Shown here in pieces: positions 43,151 to 52,006 of a stretch of 64,000 bases of DNA. A program made the translations under genes and the position numbers. The notes under the pieces are model-generated. The model was given only the letters and a program-made list of their open reading frames with translations, did not search any database and had not been told where the DNA came from. Source of the stretch: Symsagittifera roscoffensis (lineage: Eukaryota; Xenacoelomorpha; Acoela; Convolutidae); contig NC_087067.1 in the NCBI RefSeq assembly GCF_963678635.1, positions 18,173,639 to 18,237,638 on the forward strand, in the 5' to 3' direction. The first letter of the stretch is position 1; every line of letters starts with the position of its first letter.

Positions 43151-44541
43151 GCAATCTGATTTGAAATGTCCTTCCAAATTGCAGAAGAATCATCTCGGTC
43201 CATACTTCATAATGAGTCCTCCCACTCATTCTTCGTGGTCCTCGTTAGTTGCATCAATGTCGTCAAGAAAGTGAGCTATCGCCTTCCAATTTTGCTTATA
43301 AGTAGAGCAGGTTGAATATTCGTGGTCCATCTAACCACAATTCGCACATGACTTCCTCTTATCCATGTCATCACGAGGTCTATACCAACTGTGGTTCGCG
43401 TCAGTATTCGTTCCGCTGTAGTTGCCACAATTGCTGTAACATTTTTGGGCCCTTGGTCTTATGAGCAAGTACTCACGCGATTTCATGCGCAAACCATCGG
43501 GCGTGGGTACTGAGTCTGCTGATAAGGTGAAGTGTGTGGGCAACATGGTTTTCAGCTCATCAGTTTTTACTCCTTCCATGAACTTTGAGGCAATGACCAA
43601 GTTCCGCTCCGAGATTCTCTCGTCGGCTTTACTTCTCCTTCCGAGTAGCTCGAGGTCATCATCAAAACTTGTCTATGGATTCATCATCTCTTTTCAAACT
43701 TCAACATAGCCTGATGTCCCTGTACACCCGACCCGAAACGACTCAGCAAAATGTCGAACCTTTTGCGAGCACTGTTTCGTTCATTAGTCCTTTTCGCCAT
43801 TACACAGCTCAGGGCTGTGCCCTCTAGGTTGTTTGGCAGTGCGCTACCTTCCTGTTTCTTGGAGAGAGATTCTCCTCTTCAAAGGGTAACTTCATCACCT
43901 CTATCCATTTCCGATTTCCCCGATTTGTCCTTGTACGATTTCGGCTTTTTGAGTGTCCTTCGTGATCTGGTACTAATCTGACTTGCGGCATTGTCGGTAA
44001 GCATGCTCCTAATAAAGCATCCGCTTCTGGCGGGTCCGCAATTGTCCAACCCGCCCTCGACAGGGCTGCCTTTGATCGCTCTTGATCTCGGTTGGACCTC
44101 TGCATAAATGTGGGCTCCGGATCCGTCAGTTGCCTCACGCGAGTCCTCCATTGGAGCGGGACGATTCTCTCGGTTGCTGCCGCTCAGGATCTCATCAAAC
44201 TTCCGCATCACAAGGTCAGTTTTGGTATCTAATCTTTTCTCCAGGATAGTCATCGTATGAGCATACATGTTGTCATGGTCGTTCAATAGTCGCTCGATCT
44301 CTCTCGTCATCCTAATGTCTTTTTCCTCTGACTGCTTGGTTGCTACAGCCCAGCTCTCTGCAAGGCCTTGATCAGTGTTCCGAATCAAGTGGGCCTGGTC
44401 GCTTCTGGCTTGTGATTTTGCGTCCGCCAACTCTCTTAACCTTTGATGGCCTTGTTGACCCCTTTCTCGGTCAATCCTTTTTGTCATGTACTGTCGCAGT
44501 TCCTCAAGGCCTGTCATTACACCTGCAAACATGTCGCTCAC
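43150..44541 (-). pseudogene. Ty3/gypsy gag, family B
   Basis: The 44,541-43,879 stretch starts MSDMFAGVMTGLEELRQYM and has a long charged helix (coiled-coil-like, residues 25-130). The frame then shifts to 44,138-43,824 and on to 43,600-43,331, a helical capsid-like piece (VIASKFMEGVKTDELKTML). Two zinc knuckles follow. One at about 43,306-43,348 keeps C-x2-C-x4-H-x4-C, with a stop codon inside it. A second at about 43,150-43,184 (FFCNLEGHFKSDC) has lost its first Cys. Gag packages the element RNA. At least three frame breaks are visible. Confidence 0.7.
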
Positions 44542-44615
44542 TTAATTGGCGACATGTTTGCAGGTGTAATGACAGGCCTTGAGGAACTGCGACAGTACAT
44601 GACAAAAAGGATTGA
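44471..44615. repeat. Perfect 67 bp inverted repeat, 11 bp spacer, at the gag start
   Basis: Bases 44,471-44,537 are the exact reverse complement of 44,549-44,615, with TCACTTAATTG between. The arms encode the first 22-24 residues of gag, so two gag starts face away from the centre. This may be a head-to-head rearrangement product or a template-switch event during reverse transcription. Confidence 0.95.
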
Positions 44616-44795
44616 CATCATCAGCCTATCAAATGTCGAGGATACTCCCATCGTTATCCCATCTGACACTGGTCTTGATAGCGAATTGGACTTACTATTG
44701 GACTTGATAGTTTTCTTACTCTTCTCCTGTCTCGGGCTAAGTGTGAGGTCTATATCCGAGTGCAGCAGCCAGAGGATTGTTAAGGGGCTTAACTG
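44551..44795 (+). pseudogene. Second gag start, + strand, fused to other sequence
   Basis: From the palindrome, MFAGVMTGLEELRQYM is read on the + strand and continues as DIISLSNVEDTPIVIPSDTG and an Asp/Leu-rich stretch, ending at TGA 44,793. The part after KRID differs from the - strand gag. The retroelement character stops soon after, so this marks the right edge of the cluster. No LTR or primer-binding site could be recognised here. Confidence 0.5.
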
Positions 44796-46614
44796 ACTCC
44801 GGAGGGTTGCTTCAGAGGGTTCCCCAAAAATCATGAAAAGAAGTATTTTCACGCTCTAAAGCCTACGACCACGGTGTAGCTGACTTGAAACAAGGTGGGT
44901 TGACCCGTGCAACCTACCCAGTAGGATAAAAATGTGGTTTTATAAAAGTTTTTGCCGCTCGGAGGGTTCCCTAAAATGTGGACCCTGCGAACTAACAAAT
45001 TTAAAAAAAAATTTTCTCTCCTGAAGTTACCAACCTAAAAACGGTTGCGGTTCAGAAAAAAGGTCAAAAACTACCAAAACTATTATGGTACCAAAATTAT
45101 TCCAATCGGTTTGTTAGTCTACGAGAAATCAACAAAAACGCGTTTGCTAAATTGGCTTTTTTCACTACTCATATAATTTTTATCGCTCTAACTCCAAAAA
45201 TAATAAACTCGATTCTCAAAACATTTTGACGAAATTCGGAAAATTACAAAAGATTCGATCGAAACAGTTTATTTTTGCCAACTTCTACTAAAACTTATTC
45301 CGCACGGTTTCTTTCGTTAGGGGGCTCAAATTACGTAGTAGCTTACTGCGCAGAAGCTTTTTTTGTTGTCCGAAAAACTCCGATATTCAAAGTTTCTGGG
45401 ATATTAACTCTGAAATTAATTAAATCTGAAACAGTAAAAAATAGGAGAGTCAGATTACATCTTGTCCGGAAATAATACATAAACTGCCATTTTTTAATTT
45501 TTACTGTTTTTGGTCTTTTGGATTTTCTTTTCTTTTACTGTTTTTGTACTTTTCTGCTTTCAAGCGAATTTGTTTTTGGTTTTTTCTTGGTTATACACTA
45601 TTTTTGATCAGTGTTACGCTTTCTCTCCAATTGTTTTTGGTTCTAGGGCCTTTGGATAAGCGGGCTCATGACTTCCCACCTAACCCTCCGGCCCCCGGAA
45701 TTTTTGGTCTGAACTAAGTTAAAAAGCCAAGCAACACCAGGCGGAGGGTCGGTATCTTCCACCTAATACAATACAGGTCATTAAGGCCTCTAACTCGGGC
45801 ATACGCCTGGAGCGGAGGGTTCGTTGCTGAAACATTTGCTGATCATGATGGTCTTATGCGTCTATGTACCATGTAAGGCGGGTAAGGCGGGTTTCAGGTT
45901 GATCCACCTTAAATAGATCAAAGCTCCACAGTCCAATAAAAAACTAATAGTATTTGCTTTAGTTTCCAACCCTGTCTTTAATGGCGTTTGCATGATTTAG
46001 GTATTTAGAGACCTAGTCATTGGGACGTTCTTATTTCTAGTGTGGGGGTAGTTTGGTATTTACCTCTAAGCTGTAACACGATCTCGATGTCCTATGTCTT
46101 AAGCGAACTGAATTGGTGTAATATTCGCACAAATACTGCACAGTGACGGCGAGTATAAAAAGAACCTAGACGACTGGCCGCCGTCAGTTACCTAAATTCT
46201 ACCCGTTTTTCATCGACTAGACCAATCCAGTTGATTTTCTGGTCTGTTTAGGGCTAAGTAAAAAGTTACCATATTTAGGCCGTCAGTCAAACGACTTTTG
46301 ATCAGCTTTCGATCAGCCGGGGGAATGGCACATGGCTCCCACAGATTGAGATGCAAAAACACTTGAGCCATTAGTTATAGGGCCTATTTCTCTTAACCTC
46401 ATATGTGACGTAAGCGGATGACTGTTACAGACATTGAATTGGCTTTGGTAGAGACGGTTTGAAAGCATGTAAAGCTGTCTGTGTTGACGCTAGCCACTGG
46501 TTTTAGAACCTAGCGTCCTTATGTGTCGGTATGTTCATCCGGGCGAATGTTACATTTCCGTCGGTATGTACTTCAGGAGAATATTACAAGTTCTTATATT
46601 GACCGAAAGCAAAT
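44796..46614. other. Intergenic, with four GGAGGGT motifs
   Basis: No coding region was supported. CGGAGGGTT occurs at about 44,800 and 44,960 and GCGGAGGGT at about 45,742 and 45,820, and its reverse complement AACCCTCCG lies at about 45,683. The inner part (45,000-45,660) is AT-rich. GTAAGGCGGGTAAGGCGGGT, a short tandem repeat, lies at about 45,870. The motif pair could be the ends of an unrecognised inverted-repeat element, but I found no target duplication. Confidence 0.3.
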
Positions 46615-46622
46615 GATCGGAC

Positions 46623-47009
46623 GGGGCAGTACAACAGTGCCGAAGTACAACAGTGCCGAAAATGAAAACTTTGTTCAACAGTGCCGAAAATGAAAACTTT
46701 GTTCAACAGTGCCGAAAATTTGAACAAATTTCAACATATTAAGTGCGTCAATCAAAAATTAAACAGCGATCGTTTACAATCTTAAGTGGCAATTAAAGAT
46801 TTTGGGAGAGAAAATTTAAAATTTAGACGTTTTGGCGACAAAATAATTGTTTAATTTGCTGTTGCAGACATTTTGGCGCCGAAATTGGAGTGATTTTCTT
46901 TGATAATTAGCGTCAGTAATTTCCCGCTCTTTAGAAAATGCGTGTAAGTTATTCTGAAATTTTCCCGCCTTTTTCGGCACTGTTGTACTTCGGCACTGTT
47001 GAACGCCCC
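46623..47009. mobile_element. 387 bp non-autonomous inverted-repeat element (MITE) with 8 bp target duplication
   Basis: GATCGGAC flanks the element at 46,615-46,622 and 47,010-47,017. The ends are GGGGCAGTACAACAGTGCCG and, reversed, GGGGCGTTCAACAGTGCCG. Terminal inverted repeats of about 40 bp contain the ACAACAGTGCCGAA motif twice, and two more copies lie just inside the left end. The interior is AT-rich and has no transposase. An 8 bp duplication fits hAT, P, Merlin or some Mutator-like families. The GGGGC ends do not settle which. Confidence 0.9.
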
Positions 47010-47017
47010 GATCGGAC

Positions 47018-47541
47018 TTACCCTCTCTAAAAGTCTCAATTTCGAATTTGAAGCATTTATCTAATTTTTCTGGGTATGAAAAAGCCATTTATCACCGTCT
47101 GCGCTAGTTTTTGCATCGTTGTGAACTCTCTCTCGATTAAGCGTAGTAAAAAAGAGGTCCATGCGATGTGGAACATTCGGCCAATGGTAGTTCATATAAT
47201 CAGTATGATCACTTAATTAAGCTCAGTTGTTTTTTTTTAATAATTTTTGCCGATGATGAAAATTGGCATTTTCAGAGCCTGAAAAAACTGGTATTTGCTT
47301 CAAATTGTAAATTGAAATTTCAAAAAATCATCTGCTGACGGTCGATGTAAAGTTTTGCTGTAATGCAAAGAAGATATTGTCCAAAATGTTTCTGAAATTT
47401 AGGCTTTTAGGGTATCAAAACCTTAATTCGCGTTTATTTTTAATCTTGTTGGCTGATTTACTAAATATCTAAACGTGAAAATGACATCTGTTTTAGTGGT
47501 GCATATGATCTTGTCAAGGTAATTCATGCTGACAAGGGTAT
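47018..47541. other. Syntaxin-5 upstream region
   Basis: No coding sequence. Two short upstream reading frames lie close to the start: ATG at about 47,504 (six codons) and ATG at 47,525, whose 18-codon frame overlaps the syntaxin-5 start out of frame. TCTGTTTTAG at about 47,487-47,496 could be a splice acceptor. No TATA box was recognised. Confidence 0.35.
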
Positions 47542-48783
47542 ATGACAGACCATTTGCGCAATCGATTTGCCAATGTCGCTGAAAGACTAACTCATAGTTT
47601 CACAGAGCTAACCGCTGAAAATCATGTATATGCAAACGGTGAAATCGGATTAGCTCTTCAGAAATCAACTTCCTATTCAGCATTTGATTCTAGTGTTAGT
47701 GAAGACCCGGAAAACATTGACACAAAACCAGTTATGACATTCCGGGATCGCACAACTGAGTTCGGGTCAACTGTGAAGAGCTTACAAAGCCGTCAGATGC
47801 TTAATGGCGCTGTTAAGCCAACAAACGTAAACCGAACTATCCAAGAAAGAACCGAATTTGCCAAGTTGGCGAAAAAAGTTGGCCGAGATCTAGCTAGCAC
47901 CTGTGTCAAACTGGAAAAATTATCCATGCTAGCCAAAAAGAAAACTTTATTCGATGACAAACCTCTCGAGATTCAAGAGCTGACTTATATTATAAAACAG
48001 GACTTGAACTCATTAAATGAGCAGATAGGTAATTTGTCAGAGTGGAACAGATCACGAAGTGGATCGAGCACGAGTAACAAGCACGTGCAAACTCACTCGT
48101 CCACAGTTGTCGTGGCACTACAGTCCAGATTGGCAAACTTGTCAACGGATTTCAAATCAGCACTTGACATTAGATCAGAGAATTTGAAGGCCTCGAAGTG
48201 GAGGCGAGACCAGTATTCAACACAGCAAGCCTCAAATTCTACGGGTGCAAATGTCAGTGGAGTAGGTGACCGGGTCAGGGAGCCGAATGGTCATCTGCCA
48301 GACAGAAGTGTGTTGTTCAGAGACGAGCAAATGGCAGTGGCTGCTGCCAATGAGCAGAGGAGTGCAAAAGGCGCAAATTCATCGGCAATCAACATGCCCG
48401 ATTATGAATATCAAAGCAGCAGCGGTCAGATAGATTCCAGTGGAGCTGGCGGTATGGTGCGGAACAGACATGTGCAGCAGATGGCTCTTCTGGAGGAGAC
48501 TGATTCATATGTTACAGAGCGAGCTGCGGCAATGGAGAACATAGAGAGCACGGTGGTTGAGTTGGGGCATATATTCTCTCAACTGGCCACTATGGTCAAG
48601 GAGCAGGATGAGATGATCGGAAGAATGGACCACAATGTTGAAGACAGTCTGATGAATGTCCACGCTGCGCACGGAGAGATCCTCAAATATTTCCAAAGTG
48701 TTTCCTCCAATAGGTGGCTCATGTTTAAAGTTTTTGGAGTGCTAATTGTATTCTTCATCATGTTTGTCCTGTTTTTTGCTTAA
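47542..48783 (+). CDS. STX5: Syntaxin-5, Golgi Qa-SNARE (413 aa, single exon)
   Basis: Syntaxin-5 drives fusion of ER-to-Golgi and intra-Golgi vesicles. The order fits the family. An N-terminal extension (1-64) is followed by MTFRDRTTEF (65-74), the family's conserved start of the short form. The Habc three-helix domain covers about 95-230, including FAKLAKKVGRDLASTCVKLEKL and DDKPLEIQELTYIIKQDLNSL. A Ser/Asn-rich linker precedes the SNARE helix (about 322-383, zero-layer Gln347 in IFSQLATM). A C-terminal anchor lies at 392-413 (WLMFKVFGVLIVFFIMFVLFFA region). The family is usually 300-360 aa, so this one has a longer linker. The ATG at 47,542 has T at -3 (weak context). LRNR at residues 5-8 resembles an Arg-based ER signal. 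The gene is intronless. Confidence 0.93.
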   Translation: MTDHLRNRFANVAERLTHSFTELTAENHVYANGEIGLALQKSTSYSAFDSSVSEDPENIDTKPVMTFRDRTTEFGSTVKSLQSRQMLNGAVKPTNVNRTIQERTEFAKLAKKVGRDLASTCVKLEKLSMLAKKKTLFDDKPLEIQELTYIIKQDLNSLNEQIGNLSEWNRSRSGSSTSNKHVQTHSSTVVVALQSRLANLSTDFKSALDIRSENLKASKWRRDQYSTQQASNSTGANVSGVGDRVREPNGHLPDRSVLFRDEQMAVAAANEQRSAKGANSSAINMPDYEYQSSSGQIDSSGAGGMVRNRHVQQMALLEETDSYVTERAAAMENIESTVVELGHIFSQLATMVKEQDEMIGRMDHNVEDSLMNVHAAHGEILKYFQSVSSNRWLMFKVFGVLIVFFIMFVLFFA

Positions 48784-49220
48784 AATGAATTTGTTCCTGG
48801 AGCTTGCAGCAATTCTTCACGTTGTCAATCTATGCATGACGCGATGTGATAACAACTTTCAACTATTGGACTGGATTCAAAATCGGTATTACGAGAACAT
48901 TCTCAAGAGCAGCTAAAGTTTAAGTTTCGGATAAATATGTTTTGGAATTGAGAAGCAGAACTTTATGTATACAATTTGTTGGGTTTTAGGTTACGTACAA
49001 AAAATGTTTTTTCATAGTTTCATTATATTCCTGAGAATTGAATTTCAATTACTAAGATGTAATTATAATGATAATAATTGGTGCTTACTGAATCATATGA
49101 CGACAAGGAGAATCAACTCTGAGAAGAATTTATTCAAAATTTAGAAGACAGAGATTGTTGGCAGCGAGTGAAAGTTGAACTAATTTTCGTGAGTTTTTAG
49201 GAGTCGATGAACGTAGTTTT

Positions 49221-49745
49221 TTCAGGAAGTCTTAAAATTTGTTCAGGCACAAATCTATATTTTCACGGTTTTTTGATTTTTTAAATTCAGTTCATTTTCT
49301 TTTTTAAGGTCGGCAATTTCCACGATTGAACAGCTGAAGCGCAAAAGGTCACGAAAAACATGGGCGACTTCTAGTTTCGAAAGCAGAATTGAATTTTCAG
49401 ATTTCCCGGCGAAAAAAATTTTTTTGATTCAATTTTCTCTAATTGGGTTAATTTTATCAAAAAAAGAGTAAAAATAATAAATTGTCTAGAAATTCAGAGA
49501 GCTTACTGGGCATCTTTTTTTAGTTTTTGAGATACATTTTTATACTCTTTTTTTTTTGTGATATCCACGCCGTGAGCTCTGATATAGAAACATTTTAGAG
49601 CTGCCAACTTTTTGACGCGGTTGTTTAGGTTTAAAGTTTTACAGTTTGTCAACATGCTAGACTAAATTCTTTGCGCTTTCATGCACCGATCTAAAATAAG
49701 GTATCATACTTGGGAATAGCATTTTTATTGCAGCCTTGCAAAACT
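49221..49745. repeat. Diverged direct repeat, copy 1
   Basis: It begins TTTTTTCAGGAAGTCTTAAAA and shares with 50,384-50,890 a series of blocks in the same order: the GAACAGCT block, TTTCAGATTTCCC, GTGAGCTCT, CAACATGCT and TCTAAAATAAGGT. Divergence is high, so the repeat is old. It has no coding capacity. Confidence 0.65.
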
Positions 49746-50383
49746 ATTTTTCAACTCTGGCCTTGATATTCTTGTCCGCCTTTCATTTGTCTTTTTTACT
49801 TAGTTGTTTTCAAACTGGAGGGAAGTAAGTTAAATTATTTATGGTTATGCTAAAAAACAGTAATTCTTTTTTCTACGATTTTCCGTTTCTTTTGTTTTGT
49901 TTTTGAGTGTTTTAAGTTTTGGATGTTTCTTTATAATCGGTTTATTTAAATCAAGTCAAATGAAAATGTTCTATATATTTGTGCGTTTTGTGATTCAAAT
50001 AATGGTACTCGGAGTTGACCGGCTACCCTTGTTATGATTCAAAGTGGTAGCAGTCTATGTACCATTTAAGTATTATAAATGCTATCTTTGCTGAAAACAA
50101 CATTTTGAATGTTATCTTGATTTTGCAATCAGAAGTGTTTTGCAACCGGTTACTAGACTTCTTCCCGTAAATAACTTTGCTCACAGGACTCATCTACTGT
50201 TTGGTTATAATTTTAGCTTGTTAGCATTTGAAATATCCGTCCAATTCAAATTTTACTTTTTGTTTTGGCTCTAATTTACGAAATGTATTCGAAATGTTTG
50301 TAATGATCAAACGTTTAATGATGAACATGTAATGATGATCCTTGTTCAGAGTCTGATATAGGTTATGATATTTTTTTCGGTTT

Positions 50384-50890
50384 TTTCAGGAAGTCTTAAA
50401 ATGTGTTCAAGTGCAATTTTAATTTTCGCAGTTTAATTTTTGATGACTTAAGTTCAGTTCCTTTCTTTGTTAGAAGGAAAGCAAACTCCAGTATCGAACA
50501 GCTAAATTATAAAGGCCATGAAAAACGTGGTCAATTTCGAGTTTCGAAAGTGGAGTTTTATTTTCAGATTTCCCAGGGAATAAATCATTTATTTTTTGAT
50601 TCATTTTTAAAATTAGTTTTTTCGAAAAAAGTGTAAATCATAATTTTTTCAAGATAATCTAAGAGTTCTTAGGCCATTTCTATTCTTTCTGTAATCTTTG
50701 AAAAATATACAAGCGGTGAGCTCTTAGAGCTGCTACCTTTTTTAAACTGTTATTAAGGTTTCAAAGTTGGCAATTTATCAACATGCTTGGCTCAATTTCA
50801 CGTATTTTTTTGCACTTATCTAAAATAAGGTGTTTTTTTTGTGAAAAGCAACTTATTGCAATATGATATTTTTTTGCAATAGTTTTTGGA
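50384..50890. repeat. Diverged direct repeat, copy 2
   Basis: This is the partner of 49,221-49,745, starting 1,163 bp later. A third, partial copy of the first 100 bp begins at about 61,587 (ATGATATTTTTTCCGGAAAAC). The family may be an old non-autonomous element. Paired copies around 650 bp of unique sequence could also be a degenerate LTR pair. Confidence 0.6.
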
Positions 50891-51425
50891 CAATCTAATA
50901 AAGCTCTTTTGTCTAGAGACTGGACAGGGGGCCTTGAAATTGAGACAAGCAAACTGAACGACCGTAAAATAACATAATCTGGACGATAAGTCTTAGTAAA
51001 TTTAGACAATAAGAACTGGGTCTACAATTTTTTTGTTTAGAATGAAGTTACACAAAAACAAGTATCTTATCACAGAACTCACCAAAAATTATTATTTAAG
51101 CTGTTTATAAAACAGAAATCGAAAAAGTATACGAAATTTTTGAACTGTACATTTCTTCAGCATACAGATCTCGTCAACAGGTATACGTTGAGCATGTCAA
51201 CATTTTAAATTCCCATTCTAATTACACAAGCAAAGCTTTTGTTATAGCATGAACTCTTTTTTTCCAACCTAAGTTGCAAAATTGTTGCGACGCAAATGTT
51301 GCTGCGACAAAATGTGTTCATTTTGAAAGTGTTCATTTTGATCAATAATCAGCTATTAAGTACTGCCAATGCTAAGGATATTAACAGACTTTTATATAAC
51401 AAATAGCACTTAAGCTTCAATGTAT

Positions 51426-51500
51426 CATGGTTAGGTAGCGTAGAGATAGGGAAGCAGACCAGCAGCAAAATAAGAGGGTTCGAATCTGGGCAGGGTCGGA
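51426..51500 (+). repeat. tRNA-like sequence with B box (SINE remnant)
   Basis: TAGCGTAGAGATAGGGAAGC resembles an A box region, and GGTTCGAATC 40 bp later is a perfect B box (RNA polymerase III promoter). Acceptor and anticodon stems do not form, so it is not a working tRNA. It is most likely the head of a tRNA-derived SINE. Confidence 0.5.
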
Positions 51501-52006
51501 TGTTATTAATGAATTTTTTCGTATACCAGTTAAAACGCGTCCGCTCTATAAATTGTGTGTTGGTTCGTAAAAATGTTCAGTTAATCTTATATCGGCTTAG
51601 TCGCTTTGTATTGCGTTGTTTGAAGTGGATATCAAAGTTTCATGAGATTTGTGCTGCTGGTAATTTTTCACTCAACGGTTGTCTACCCAATTTGTATTGG
51701 CCTAGCCAATTGGGCGTCTACCCAGTGCCTATAAAACTTGATTCAATGTTTGTTTACTGCTGACATTTTTGGACGTTTTTCTTCAAAGTTAACTTCATTC
51801 AAAGCAAACGTATGGAAATTTTTGTAAAACGTAGTTTCTGATATTATCCCAACAATTTTTTCAACTATAGACTCCCGCTCTTTTTTGTCTGTGGTTGGAA
51901 TAGCAAGTGGTTGGAAGCTCTGTTTAACCTCTGTGCTTTGATAAAAATAAAAAACGATACCATGTTCATTTGATGGAACATTTCAGAACTTCTATTGGAA
52001 GTCAAA
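51501..52006. other. UBXN4 upstream region
   Basis: No TATA box recognised. 51,901-51,940 holds a degenerate copy of the AGCAAGTGGT...GAAGCTCTG...CTCTGTG repeat seen also in UBXN4 intron 2 and at 61.3 and 62.1 kb. CTATTGGAAGTCAAAATGG gives the start codon a favourable context (A at -3, G at +4). A TTTCAG at about 51,980 could be a splice acceptor for a leader. Confidence 0.4.

Larger units (their letters stand above)
48784..51425. other. Intergenic between syntaxin-5 and UBXN4
   Basis: No coding region supported; ORFs here are short and AT-rich. The interval holds the two copies of a diverged 0.5 kb direct repeat described separately. AATAAA at about 49,473 is a possible distant poly(A) signal for syntaxin-5. 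A TTTTGCAACCGGTTACTAGAC block at about 50,136 recurs at 54,275 and, more diverged, at 63,600. Confidence 0.4.

Noticed and set aside
46154..46160. TATAAAA box as a promoter
   Set aside because: It is 1.4 kb from the syntaxin-5 start with a MITE between, and no other promoter feature was seen. Chance in AT-rich DNA is likely.
51426..51500. Functional tRNA gene
   Set aside because: A good B box is present, but the acceptor, D and anticodon stems do not pair.
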